A stretch of 33,624 nt of DNA, taken from NCBI GenBank assembly GCA_024697645.1, contig JAILFH010000112.1, positions 1 through 33,624 of the forward strand, given 5' to 3'. Below, one piece after another: positions 8,017-16,451 of this stretch; within the stretch, counting starts at the first letter, position 1; the number at the start of each line of letters is the position of its first letter. The notes beneath the pieces were generated by a model. That model saw only the letters and a list, made by a program, of their open reading frames with translations, ran no database searches and had not been told where the DNA came from. This DNA is from Prevotella sp. (GTDB lineage Bacteria > Bacteroidota > Bacteroidia > Bacteroidales > Bacteroidaceae). A program made the position numbers and the translations under genes.

Positions 8017-9963
8017 TTATCTATAGGCGGGGTTCTGATAGGCCTGCTTCTCGTCGTCAGTCATCTCCAGACCATCGAGTTGGCCTTGTGGGATTGGACG
8101 CAGATAGAGTTCAGGCGTAATGGTGCGCTTGAATTCACTCAACTCACGATCAGCAGCACCCGATCCGGCAATGTGATAGGTGCTTGCCTTCTGAGCCCAA
8201 GTCTGTGTGCGCACGAGGTCGAACCAACGATAACCCTCACCCCAGAACTCACGCTGGCGCTCGTCGAGGATATAGTCGATGGTGATGGTCTGAGGCGTTG
8301 CTGCCAGCATCTCAGCACTGTGGTCGATGCTCACTTCCACATTGTCGTTCTGTGAGAAGGTCATCTTGCCGGCACGCTCGCGAAGTACATTCACCAGTTT
8401 GCGTGCATCAGCGTTCTTGCCCAGTTTCACGGCAGCTTCAGCACCGATGAGATACAACTCGGAGAACTTGGCGATATTGAACGGACGGGGGCTACCTCCA
8501 TTGGGCGAACCGAGTCCAGAACCGTTGTCAGTACGGTACATACCAATCTTCCAGTTGATAGGATACTTATAGCGGCTGATGTTGCTCACACTTACTACGA
8601 AGTCAGAACGTCCGGGGAGTGAGCCAGCGCCCACGCCGCCGCCATTGGCCGACCAGTCGATATCCTTCGCGGTCTTCTCGTCGACGAAACTGAAGAAGAT
8701 CTCACCCGGACCAACGTGCATTCCATTTGCACCTTCCACATAAGTGTCGGGCTTGCCGGCCTTGTCGAAGTTGGTGTGATAGCGCAGTGTGAATGTTGCG
8801 TCGTAGCGAGAGTCGATAGCCTTCACGGCATCTTCCCAGGCACCACCTTCCATGAAGTTGTCGGCAATAGCAGCCATACGAGTCCAGGGGCGACCCAGTG
8901 CCTGAACGGCCTCACGCGAGATGGGATTGATGTTGCCACCCGTTGAGCCTACAGCCACCAGATTACCATAGTTCCAAGAGGTCATCCAGTAAGCGAAGTT
9001 CTCTGGCGAACCACCGCTTCCCCAACCGTAACCTGTGCCACCGTTACCGTATTTCTCGTTCTCGTCGTGATCAGCATAGAGCATGATCTCGGAGTTGCGG
9101 TCGTTTTGTGCAAGGTTCACGTCGTAGAAGGTGTTCTGCAGTTTGTACGGGCCAGGATTGTTGATGGCCTGCATAGCAGTGTCGTAAGCCTTCTGATAGT
9201 AGGAAGATGCTTCGCCCGAATTGCGCTGACACTCAGGATAAGTCGGGATGTTATTCGGATTCTCCAGCCACCAGGCATAGGTCAGATAGGCCTTTGCCAG
9301 GAACAGGCGAGCCAGATTCTTTGTTGCCGTACCCGTCAGACGCGGGTTCTCGGGCAGATCGGCCACTGCTTTCTCCAAGTCGGGGAAGATGGCCTTTGTA
9401 TAGACCTCAGCAACGGTGTTACGAGTTGAGACACGTACAGGTGAAGTGTTGAACTTCATCTCTCCGGCACCCAAATCCAGGGGAACACCACCGAAGGTCT
9501 GAACCAGCAGGAAATAGTCGAAGGCGCGGAAGAAATAGGCCTCAGCCAGCAGCGAACTGTTGATGCCTGCAGCCTCACCATTCTCAATGACACCACTGGC
9601 GGTGTTGATATTCGAGAAAGCCTGTCCCCAGAGCACGTCGGAGCGGCTTGTGGAAGCGTCGAGTTTGCCTGCACCCGAGAGGTCGGCATCCTTGAAGTTG
9701 CCGTCGGCAGACTGTGCGTAGGTGTACTCATCGGTACCCGTCTCACAGATATTCAGATAGTAGCCGTTGCCATAGATATAGCGCAGGTGGGCATACAAAG
9801 CGGTCAGACCGCCTTCAATACCCGTCTCCGTAGTGAAGAAAGTCGGGTCGAACTGGCTGCGAGGCTGCTCGTCGAGTACGTCGGAGCAGGAGTTAAGTAC
9901 GGTGACCATACCACAACTTACCAAACCCACAGCAAGGATATATTTTAAACTTTTCATATTCAT
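8017..9963 (-). CDS. susD: SusD/RagB-family xylan-binding lipoprotein
   Basis: A 648-residue outer-membrane surface lipoprotein that partners SusC and captures oligosaccharides for import. The N-terminus is a lipoprotein signal ending in LNSC, with the lipidated Cys at 26. The following SDVLDEQPRSQFDPTFFTTE and the long TPR-like helical body are typical of SusD/RagB, and the C-terminal block DYILDERQREFWGEGYRWFD followed by LVR is the family's best-conserved motif. Two in-frame ATGs (9963 and 9957) are possible; neither has a clear Shine-Dalgarno. It follows susC in the same direction but after an unusually long 182-bp repeat-filled spacer. Xylan as the ligand is inferred from the locus. Confidence 0.95.
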   Translation of the reverse strand: MNMKSLKYILAVGLVSCGMVTVLNSCSDVLDEQPRSQFDPTFFTTETGIEGGLTALYAHLRYIYGNGYYLNICETGTDEYTYAQSADGNFKDADLSGAGKLDASTSRSDVLWGQAFSNINTASGVIENGEAAGINSSLLAEAYFFRAFDYFLLVQTFGGVPLDLGAGEMKFNTSPVRVSTRNTVAEVYTKAIFPDLEKAVADLPENPRLTGTATKNLARLFLAKAYLTYAWWLENPNNIPTYPECQRNSGEASSYYQKAYDTAMQAINNPGPYKLQNTFYDVNLAQNDRNSEIMLYADHDENEKYGNGGTGYGWGSGGSPENFAYWMTSWNYGNLVAVGSTGGNINPISREAVQALGRPWTRMAAIADNFMEGGAWEDAVKAIDSRYDATFTLRYHTNFDKAGKPDTYVEGANGMHVGPGEIFFSFVDEKTAKDIDWSANGGGVGAGSLPGRSDFVVSVSNISRYKYPINWKIGMYRTDNGSGLGSPNGGSPRPFNIAKFSELYLIGAEAAVKLGKNADARKLVNVLRERAGKMTFSQNDNVEVSIDHSAEMLAATPQTITIDYILDERQREFWGEGYRWFDLVRTQTWAQKASTYHIAGSGAADRELSEFKRTITPELYLRPIPQGQLDGLEMTDDEKQAYQNPAYR

Positions 9964-9989
9964 ATTTATATTATAGTTACGAGATTCGG

Positions 9990-10140
9990 ATTTCTTGTTT
10001 CGATAATCGAGTTCTGAGTTTGAGTCTTGAGTTTCAAGTTGTTAGTTTCAGGCTTCGAGTTCCAAGTCCTCAAGCAGAAAAGAGATTCATAAAATCAACT
10101 CTCAATCCTTAACTATCAACTCTCCACTCTCAACTCTTAA
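9990..10140. repeat. Degenerate low-complexity repeats in the susC-susD spacer
   Basis: From about 10005 to 10074 the sequence is built of GAGTTT/GAGTTC-like units about 10-12 bp apart. From 10095 it switches to TCAACTCTCAATCCTTAACTA followed by a longer second copy of the same theme. The second block resembles, in reverse complement, the TTGAGAG repeat at 571-610. No coding frame is supported. Confidence 0.6.
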
Positions 10141-10145
10141 CTACT

Positions 10146-13100
10146 TTAGAATGTTACATTGATACCGAAGAGGAAGTTGCGTGTGGCAGGCGTGTTATAA
10201 CCTACGATAGGCATTCTGTGCTTACCAGTGTATCCGTCCACGTTCACAGCAGTGTTCTGCGTTGCCCAAGAGTTGGTTTCGGGATCAAGTCCGCACTCGT
10301 TGTTGAACGGCGAGAACAGCACGAACGGGTTCTGAACGGTTGCATAGAGGCGCAGGCGGCTGATACCCAGATTCTTGATTGCGCCCAGACGGTCGAAATT
10401 GTAACCGAGCGTGATGGCACGAATCTTCAGGTAACTGGCGTCGAAATAGCCAAGAGTAGAGCCGTACTTCGGGTTGTTGTTCGAAGAGATTCCTCCGGGT
10501 TTCGGATATTTTGCATCTGTGTTGGTTTCTGTCCAATAGTCCACATCGAGGTTGTTGCGGCGACCCGAAAGCATATTCAGATAGCCATAGGAAGAATGGA
10601 TGGCCGAAATCAGTTTACCACCAATCTGGAAGGCTCCGATTACAGTCAGGTCGAAGTTCTTGTAACCGACTGTCGTGTTGAAACCTCCGATGAGGTCGGG
10701 CTCCATACTCATCACCTGACGGTCGTCCTCGTTGATGGCGCGTGCTGGTGTTCCGTCGGCATTGTAGTCGCCGGTATATTCCACCTTGATCATACCTACG
10801 TTGCCACCTGGCTCGAGAATGTCGAGATAGGGATCGTCCTTCTGCCACAGACCTGTCTTCTTATAGTCGTAGATGACGTCAATCGGATGTCCGACGAACC
10901 AGCGGTTGGCGACGTCCTCTTCCTGACCTGAAGCCAGTTCAACCAGTTTGTTGCGGTTGGCATAGAGGTTGATTCCAGCCTCCCAGTTCCAGCCGTTCTT
11001 ATTGTCGATGATGATTCCGTTCAATGTGAACTCAAATCCCTTGTTCTGGGTCTTACCGATGTTGCCGGTGAAACTGTTTACACCTGCTGTCGAAGGCAGA
11101 CTCACGTCGAGCAGAATGTCGTTGGTCTTCTGAATGTAGTATTCAAATGAACCCGAAAGACGACCGCGGAACAGTGAGAAGTCGAGACCGAAGTTCCAAG
11201 TCTTCGAGTACTCCCAGCCCAGTTCGGTGTTGGGCAGTGCGTTCACGTAGTAACCTGTGAGATAGGTTGAACCGAAGTTATAGTCGCGTGTTCCAAGTCC
11301 ACCGAGCGTCGAATAGGGGTTGATGCTCTGGTTAGAGGTTTCACCGTAACCGACGCGAAGTTTCAGATTGTCAATCCAGTCGTACTTCTGCATGAACTCC
11401 TCGCGTGCAATGTTCCAACCAGCACTGACGGCAGGATAGGTGTGCCACTGATGACCCTTCGACAGACGCGACGAAGCATCCGAACGCAGGGCAACTGAGA
11501 GCATATACTTGTTGTCGTAGGAGTACATCACACGTCCCATCCACGACATCAGTCCACTCTGCCAGTAGTTGTAGTTGTTGAGGTTCTTCTCGCCAAGAGC
11601 CGACGAGAGATTGAAGTACTGGAAGTATTCGGCAGGAATCTCCGTCACCGAAGCACCAGTCTGCTCGAAGGTTGTCTGCTCAGCAGAATACATTCCGACA
11701 ACATTCAGATTGTGCTTCTCGGCAAATGTGCGATCGTAGGTAATCAGGTTCTCAACAGCCCAGTTACGGGTGCTGTTCTCGTAGTAGGAACCTGAGTTGC
11801 GATAGTCGGGATTGGTATTGTTGATACCTACGCCAGAGAACGAGCCGTTCTTTGTAGAACGATAGTTCAGACCCACGTTGATGCGATAACTCAGTCCGTC
11901 AATCCACGGGCACTTCACCTCGCCGAACAATGTGTTGTAGGTTCCAACACCCTTGTTCTCGCTCAGCCAGCGGTCTTTGTTCTCCTCAACGACGCTCTTC
12001 GTCAGTACCCAGGTCTCGTCCTCGGGCATGTGAACAGTGCGCTTCAGCGTTCCGTCCTCGTTGTACGGTGTAGCCAGCGGGCTCATCGACAATACATTAT
12101 AAATACCTACGTTGCTACCCTTGGTTATGCGGTAACTATTGTTGGTTGTCAGACCGAAGCGGAACCACTCGCCCACCATCTGGTCGAAGTTACCGCGAAC
12201 AGAGATGCGGTCGTAGCCCTGTGTGGGAACAACTGCCTCATCGTGGTAGTAACCGGCGCCGAAACTATAACTTCCACCATTGGTTCCACCAGCTACCGAA
12301 ACATCGTGATTGTGGCTGACGCCCGTCTGGTAGAACTCATCCTGCCAGTCGAAATTGGTAGCGTCGTTCTCCTCCAGTGAATTATCGTAGAGTCCGGCTT
12401 CCTTACGCAGTTTGGCAAATGCGGGACCGTCCATCATCGGATACTTATGGAAGAGAGTCTTGAAACTCACGTAGCCGTTGTAACTCACCTTGGCGGGAGC
12501 ACCCATGCTGCCCTTCACGGTTGTGATGATGATCACACCATTGGCACCACGAGAACCGTAGATAGCGGTTGCGGAAGCGTCTTTCAGGATGTCCATCGAC
12601 TTGATGTCGGTGGGATTGATATCAGAAAGTTGGCCCATGAAGGGAATACCGTCGAGCACAATCAGCGGGTCGTTGCTGGCCGAGAGCGAGCGCTGACCGC
12701 GAATACGAATCTGCATCTCAGCACCTGGCTGCGAACTGGTCTGTGTCATCAGCACACCAGCCACACGTCCCTGCAGAGCCTGAGCGGCATTCGTTGCGGC
12801 AATCTGGTTCAGTTTCTCACCGCCCACATTGGCAACAGATCCGGTCACAGCCTCGCGGCGCTGTGTACCATAACCGATGACGACCACCTCGTTCAGATTG
12901 CGGCCCTCAGGACTGAGTTCCACATTCAGATCCGACTGTGCGCCTACCTTAATCTCCTGTGACACGTAGCCGACGTACGAAATCACCAATGTTGCGCCCT
13001 GGGGAACCGAGATGCTGAAGTTTCCGTTGAGATCGGTAATCACACCGTTCGTCGTTCCTTTCTCCAGCACGGTTGCACCTATCAAAGCGCCCATGGAATC

Positions 13101-13244
13101 GCTCACGCGACCTGTCACTTTCTTTGTCTGCTGCACTTCAGCCACCGATTCTACACCAGCGACTGCAGTCTGCGGGAACAACATGCACGCTGCAAACGAG
13201 CATAGCCCCACAACAAATACTGATTTTCTTAGTTTTAAATGCAT
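10146..13244 (-). CDS. susC: SusC-type TonB-dependent outer-membrane transporter
   Basis: A 1032-residue TonB-dependent porin that imports xylan oligosaccharides together with the SusD protein. Residues 1-29 are a signal peptide ending in AVA. Next comes a carboxypeptidase-like regulatory domain (KKVTGRVSDSMGALIGATV to about 120), then the SusC linker NEVVVIGYGTQRREAVTGSV, a plug (ALQGRVAGV, IRIRGQRSL, PLIVLDGIP) and a 22-strand barrel ending in the terminal Phe of INVTF. There is no STN domain, so regulation is expected through the hybrid regulator rather than a sigma/anti-sigma pair. The ATG at 13244 begins the signal peptide; the longer in-frame start at 13325 adds a non-signal tail that would be translated from the leader. 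Only one susC-susD pair is present, whereas many Bacteroidales xylan loci have two. Confidence 0.96.
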   Translation of the reverse strand: MHLKLRKSVFVVGLCSFAACMLFPQTAVAGVESVAEVQQTKKVTGRVSDSMGALIGATVLEKGTTNGVITDLNGNFSISVPQGATLVISYVGYVSQEIKVGAQSDLNVELSPEGRNLNEVVVIGYGTQRREAVTGSVANVGGEKLNQIAATNAAQALQGRVAGVLMTQTSSQPGAEMQIRIRGQRSLSASNDPLIVLDGIPFMGQLSDINPTDIKSMDILKDASATAIYGSRGANGVIIITTVKGSMGAPAKVSYNGYVSFKTLFHKYPMMDGPAFAKLRKEAGLYDNSLEENDATNFDWQDEFYQTGVSHNHDVSVAGGTNGGSYSFGAGYYHDEAVVPTQGYDRISVRGNFDQMVGEWFRFGLTTNNSYRITKGSNVGIYNVLSMSPLATPYNEDGTLKRTVHMPEDETWVLTKSVVEENKDRWLSENKGVGTYNTLFGEVKCPWIDGLSYRINVGLNYRSTKNGSFSGVGINNTNPDYRNSGSYYENSTRNWAVENLITYDRTFAEKHNLNVVGMYSAEQTTFEQTGASVTEIPAEYFQYFNLSSALGEKNLNNYNYWQSGLMSWMGRVMYSYDNKYMLSVALRSDASSRLSKGHQWHTYPAVSAGWNIAREEFMQKYDWIDNLKLRVGYGETSNQSINPYSTLGGLGTRDYNFGSTYLTGYYVNALPNTELGWEYSKTWNFGLDFSLFRGRLSGSFEYYIQKTNDILLDVSLPSTAGVNSFTGNIGKTQNKGFEFTLNGIIIDNKNGWNWEAGINLYANRNKLVELASGQEEDVANRWFVGHPIDVIYDYKKTGLWQKDDPYLDILEPGGNVGMIKVEYTGDYNADGTPARAINEDDRQVMSMEPDLIGGFNTTVGYKNFDLTVIGAFQIGGKLISAIHSSYGYLNMLSGRRNNLDVDYWTETNTDAKYPKPGGISSNNNPKYGSTLGYFDASYLKIRAITLGYNFDRLGAIKNLGISRLRLYATVQNPFVLFSPFNNECGLDPETNSWATQNTAVNVDGYTGKHRMPIVGYNTPATRNFLFGINVTF

Positions 13245-13307
13245 AGCAAATGTTTTAATTAAATAGTTAATGTAATTAGTTCTTATAATAAATTTAGGTA
13301 CGAATGA

Positions 13308-13336
13308 CTGCACTCGAGACACCAACGTCTCAGCAG
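13308..13336 (-). promoter_or_regulatory. Hairpin in the susC leader
   Basis: CTGC/GCAG and GAGAC/GTCTC pair with a small internal loop around a 6-base loop, in the predicted 5' leader of susC about 65-90 bases before the ATG. It could affect mRNA stability or translation. No ligand-binding family is recognised. Confidence 0.4.
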
Positions 13337-13360
13337 TTCTCGTTTCGTTCGTTTCCGTTG

Positions 13361-13368
13361 CAAATTTA
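13361..13368 (-). promoter_or_regulatory. -7 element of the susC promoter
   Basis: TAAATTTG on the minus strand fits TAnnTTTG and lies about 115 bp before the susC ATG. No TTG is present 18-23 bases upstream, where the sequence is A/T-rich. A promoter with a -7 but no -33 box fits activation by the AraC-type output domain of the nearby regulator. Confidence 0.55.
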
Positions 13369-13572
13369 GATTTTATTCTTTAATACATAATTATAAATTG
13401 TATCAACAATCTTTCCTTTTGTGTCAAGATTTTAGCCGACCCCGATATTAAACAAAAAGAAATGAAATTGAAATAAATCTATATCATTTGTTTTTGGAAA
13501 ATGCATCGCAAAATGAAGGAATCGGAAAGAAAATGCATTAAAAACGCCAATTATATTTTTCGCCGACAAACA

Positions 13573-13793
13573 AACTGAACATCCCTAAGCATTGAGCACT
13601 TCTCCTGAATATACGGAGCATTCCTTTTGAACAAACAAAGCAATCCTTTCGATAATACAAAGATATGCTTTCGACCCTAGAAAGGCATCCTCTGTACCAT
13701 AGAAAGACGTCCTCTATATAGGTACAAAGACATGCTCTGTAAGGTCTAAAGGCATCTTCTATAATGTACAGAAGATTGCTTTGTACAAGATAG
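13573..13793 (-). repeat. Second 22-bp degenerate tandem array, about 10 units
   Basis: Clear units start at 13593, 13615, 13637, 13659, 13681, 13703, 13726, 13748 and 13770, nearly all 22 bp, for example AAAGGCATCCTCTGTACCAT plus two bases. The reverse complement reads AGAGGATGCCTTT, matching the array at 663-924, so the two arrays point in opposite directions. A spurious 131-codon minus-strand frame crosses it. Confidence 0.75.
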
Positions 13794-13848
13794 AAGTTTA
13801 GTGGGAAATAACATAGAGATTTTCCCTGAAAAATAAAAAAATGAAATA

Positions 13849-14199
13849 GACCTACCCTCCTACCATAACCCCACGCAAATACCGATGAATAAAGGGCTGA
13901 GACGATGGTAGGTGTTGCAACAAGACCTACCATAGACCTACCATAGACCTACCATCGGGCAAGAGGCGGAAACGACTTGTAAAGGGTTTATAGGTTGGGA
14001 AAAATAATGATAGGAAAATTTCTAACTCCTTGATTTCCATCTCATTGGATTTTTATACTCTTCTCCTTTACTTTTTTCCCTTTTTACTTTTTTACTTTTG
14101 AATATGGTAGGTGTATGGTAGGTGTACAAAGAAGACCTACCATGCCTCAAACCCTTTCCAGCAGGGCGTTTGCAATGGGTCATGGTAGGTCGGTAGGTC
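13849..14199. repeat. Inverted clusters of ATGGTAGGT / ACCTACCAT, 11-bp pitch
   Basis: GACCTACC at 13849 and CCTACCAT at 13859; ATGGTAGGT at 13905; GACCTACCAT at 13924, 13935 and 13946; ATGGTAGGT at 14104 and 14115; GACCTACCAT at 14134; ATGGTAGGTC at 14182 and GGTAGGTC at 14192. Direct copies within the two main clusters are 11 bp apart, one DNA helical turn. Opposed copies enclose short loops, for instance GTTGCAACAAG between 13905 and 13933. The layout resembles a multi-site protein-binding region. It lies between GH67 and susC. Confidence 0.8.
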
Positions 14200-14261
14200 T
14201 TATTCGAAATTATTCTATTTTCTATTCAGAAGTAATGTAATTTTGTTATTTTACTATTCGA

Positions 14262-14297
14262 AAAGTTACTTTGTTACCTTGTTACTCTGTTACTTTG
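14262..14297. repeat. 36-bp direct repeat, first copy (8-bp units)
   Basis: The sequence AAA followed by GTTACTTT, GTTACCTT, GTTACTCT, GTTACTTT and G is repeated exactly at 14372-14407. The 8-bp period is the same as at 626-660. Confidence 0.88.
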
Positions 14298-14300
14298 CAG

Positions 14301-14341
14301 AAGCCCCTTCGGCTTAGGCCGCTTCCCCGATTGACGGGGAA
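14301..14341. repeat. Two adjacent hairpins between the 36-bp repeats
   Basis: AAGCC/GGCTT (14301-14315, 5-base loop) is followed by TTCCCCG/CGGGGAA (14323-14341, 5-base loop). On the minus strand they lie just after the GH67 stop and may stabilise or end its mRNA, though no T-run follows. Confidence 0.6.
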
Positions 14342-14351
14342 CGCTCAAACT

Positions 14352-14413
14352 TTGTTACCCTGTTACTTTGGAAAGTTACTTTGTTACCTTGTTACTCTGT
14401 TACTTTGGATAGT
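14352..14413. repeat. 8-bp repeat block overlapping the GH67 stop
   Basis: Units GTTACCCT, GTTACTTT, then GGAAA, GTTACTTT, GTTACCTT, GTTACTCT, GTTACTTT, GGATA, GTTACCTT and GTTT. It contains the second exact 36-bp copy (14372-14407). The GH67 stop codon (14384-14386) and the last 12 sense codons lie inside it. Confidence 0.88.
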
Positions 14414-16399
14414 TACCTTGTTTGTGGCGAACTTCCCAAAATAGCCGAGACAGACGTCGCGCCATTCGCGTGCATTCTCGAGTTGGTGAGTCATGCGTTC
14501 GTCAACTTCATTCCAGCGTTGTAAGTCGCCATCGGCTTTAAGCAGATAAGGCTTCATCTGTTGCCAAACTTTCACATAGCCTTCCACCTGACTCACACCG
14601 TGATTGTAGTGATTGACGAGTTCCTGCCAAAGGGTCTGTCCGCTCTTCATTGTGTAATCCCAAGGAAGATGATGGAACCACAGCAGAAGATTCTCAGGAC
14701 ACGTGCTGGGGTCATCATAAATAGACGCATACGGCTCCCGATACTGGCCTACTGCATTTGTCCCACGACTACTGCGGTCGAAACCAACGCCCAGACTGTC
14801 AGCCTGATGATAATACACTGGGCACCATTCCAGCGGATACTCAGCCTTGAAACCATCGGGCTCGGGACCATAGTGATGATCGAACTTGAAGATATGATGC
14901 AAACCGAGCGGCATCATGTAGTCAACACATGCCTCACGACTGCTAAGCATCACGTCGCTCATCGACGAAATGAACTCACGGTCGACACCTGGGAAAGTCA
15001 ATTGCAGCCATTCTTTGGCAATCGCTCCCGACTTCAGTCGAGGATTCCAGGCAAGACGGCCGAACGCGTACCAATTGGCCTGAGAGAAATGATGTCCGCA
15101 CCAGTTGGCGTCGAGGCCGATATTAGCAACTCCCGCCACACCCTGCAACTTATTGGGTTCGACGAAGGTGAAGAACTCCTCCCAAAGCGGCGCGAGAAAG
15201 ACAAGATGGCGCGACTGACCGAGATACTCCTGCGTGATTTGCAGTTCAGCCATATTCGGCGTCTTTGTGATCTGGTCGAACACGGGGCTATAGGGCTCGC
15301 GTGGCTGGAAGTCGAGCGGTCCGTTCTTTGTCTGAAGAATAACGTTGTCGCGGAATTGTCCATCGAGGGGTTTGAACTCACTGACTGCCTGCTTCACGCG
15401 GTCCTCGCCTTTGTGATTGGCTCCATAGACGAAGCAGCGCCAGACTACGATTCCGCTATGAGGATTGAGCGCATCGGCCAGCATGTTTGCGCCTTCTGCA
15501 TGAGAGCGCTTATAGTCGCCGGGACCAGGCTGGCCCTCGCTGTTGGCCTTGACCAAGAAACCACCGAAGTCGGGAATGAGCCGATAAATCTCACGAGCCT
15601 TCTTCTTCCACCAACGCGCAACATTCTTGTCGAGCGGGTCGGCGGTTGTGGTCTCGCCCAAAGCCATCGGTGAAGCAAAATTGATGCTCAGATAAACCCG
15701 AATGCCATAAGGCCGGAGCAAGTTGGCAATGGTGCGCACGAGTTGCAAATACTCTTTCGTGAGTATTCGGGGCGACGCGTTCACATTGTTGAGCACCGTC
15801 GCATTGATGCCGATAGAGGCGTTTGCACGAGCGTATTGCTGAATGAGAAGCGTGTCGATATGGAGTTGGTCGTTCCAGAAAATGCTCTCGCCCGCATAGC
15901 CGCGCTCGATGGTTCCGTCGAGATTGTCCCAGTGGTTGAGCATGCGGAGTGGGAAGGTAGGAACTGAAACTATCGGCGCAGCAGCGTTCTGAGTCGATTC
16001 ACCGAGTTGCTGACGACGCAGGAGTTCGTAGACGCCATAGAGCAGCGCCACATCTGATGCGGCCTTGATGACGACAGCATCTGTCTGTGGCGTGATGATG
16101 AATCCATCTGCACCCAACTGGGATTTTAGCGAAGTCTCGCGTTGGAGCGTCACCGATGGAATTGTTGCATATTTCTTCAATTCGTCGACGGCAAGGCGCA
16201 AGGTCGGCGATGACTTGCGCGGTGCTGAGACCTTCGTCTGGTTGACTACCTTATTTGGAAGCCAGAGCCCGTGGCCATCGGTTGCGAAGACCGGAAGGCT
16301 ACAGATGATGAACAACCAGACGAGACCTCCTCTGAAAGAGAGGAAGTCCAGCCTCTTGGGGAGATGGGAAATGTGGTTAAATCGTTTTGTATAGTTCAT
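14384..16399 (-). CDS. aguA: GH67 alpha-glucuronidase
   Basis: A 671-residue family 67 enzyme that removes (4-O-methyl-)glucuronic acid from the non-reducing terminal xylose of xylo-oligosaccharides. Family blocks are clear: NSEGQPGP with Glu288 (acid), GPLDFQPREP with Asp363, and ITQEYLGQ with Glu391, whose spacing fits the two basic carboxylates of characterised GH67 enzymes. A hydrophobic segment at 25-39 ends in PVFA, suggesting export to the periplasm, but the n-region is unusually long. The ATG at 16399 is preferred over a TTG at 16432. The C-terminus is odd: residues 660-671 and the stop come from the 8-bp intergenic repeat. It is the last gene of the GH115-regulator-GH67 set, 52 bp after the regulator stop. 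Confidence 0.95.
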   Translation of the reverse strand: MNYTKRFNHISHLPKRLDFLSFRGGLVWLFIICSLPVFATDGHGLWLPNKVVNQTKVSAPRKSSPTLRLAVDELKKYATIPSVTLQRETSLKSQLGADGFIITPQTDAVVIKAASDVALLYGVYELLRRQQLGESTQNAAAPIVSVPTFPLRMLNHWDNLDGTIERGYAGESIFWNDQLHIDTLLIQQYARANASIGINATVLNNVNASPRILTKEYLQLVRTIANLLRPYGIRVYLSINFASPMALGETTTADPLDKNVARWWKKKAREIYRLIPDFGGFLVKANSEGQPGPGDYKRSHAEGANMLADALNPHSGIVVWRCFVYGANHKGEDRVKQAVSEFKPLDGQFRDNVILQTKNGPLDFQPREPYSPVFDQITKTPNMAELQITQEYLGQSRHLVFLAPLWEEFFTFVEPNKLQGVAGVANIGLDANWCGHHFSQANWYAFGRLAWNPRLKSGAIAKEWLQLTFPGVDREFISSMSDVMLSSREACVDYMMPLGLHHIFKFDHHYGPEPDGFKAEYPLEWCPVYYHQADSLGVGFDRSSRGTNAVGQYREPYASIYDDPSTCPENLLLWFHHLPWDYTMKSGQTLWQELVNHYNHGVSQVEGYVKVWQQMKPYLLKADGDLQRWNEVDERMTHQLENAREWRDVCLGYFGKFATNKVTIQSNRVTR

Positions 16400-16451
16400 G
16401 TGATTCAACTGTGCGCCTGAGCGCTGTTTCAATGGTTATGAAATGGGTCGT

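Noticed and set aside
13538..13933. 131-codon minus-strand frame upstream of susC
   Set aside because: It runs across the 22-bp repeat array and the ATGGTAGGT sites; its YIEDVF/YRKDCF-like repeats are simply the array translated, and no family is recognised.
14561..15673. 370-codon plus-strand frame
   Set aside because: It is antisense within GH67, whose catalytic blocks are intact; no domain is seen.
16400..16432. TTG start for GH67
   Set aside because: An ATG 33 bases downstream in the same frame is more likely; neither gives an ideal signal peptide, so the start is not certain.
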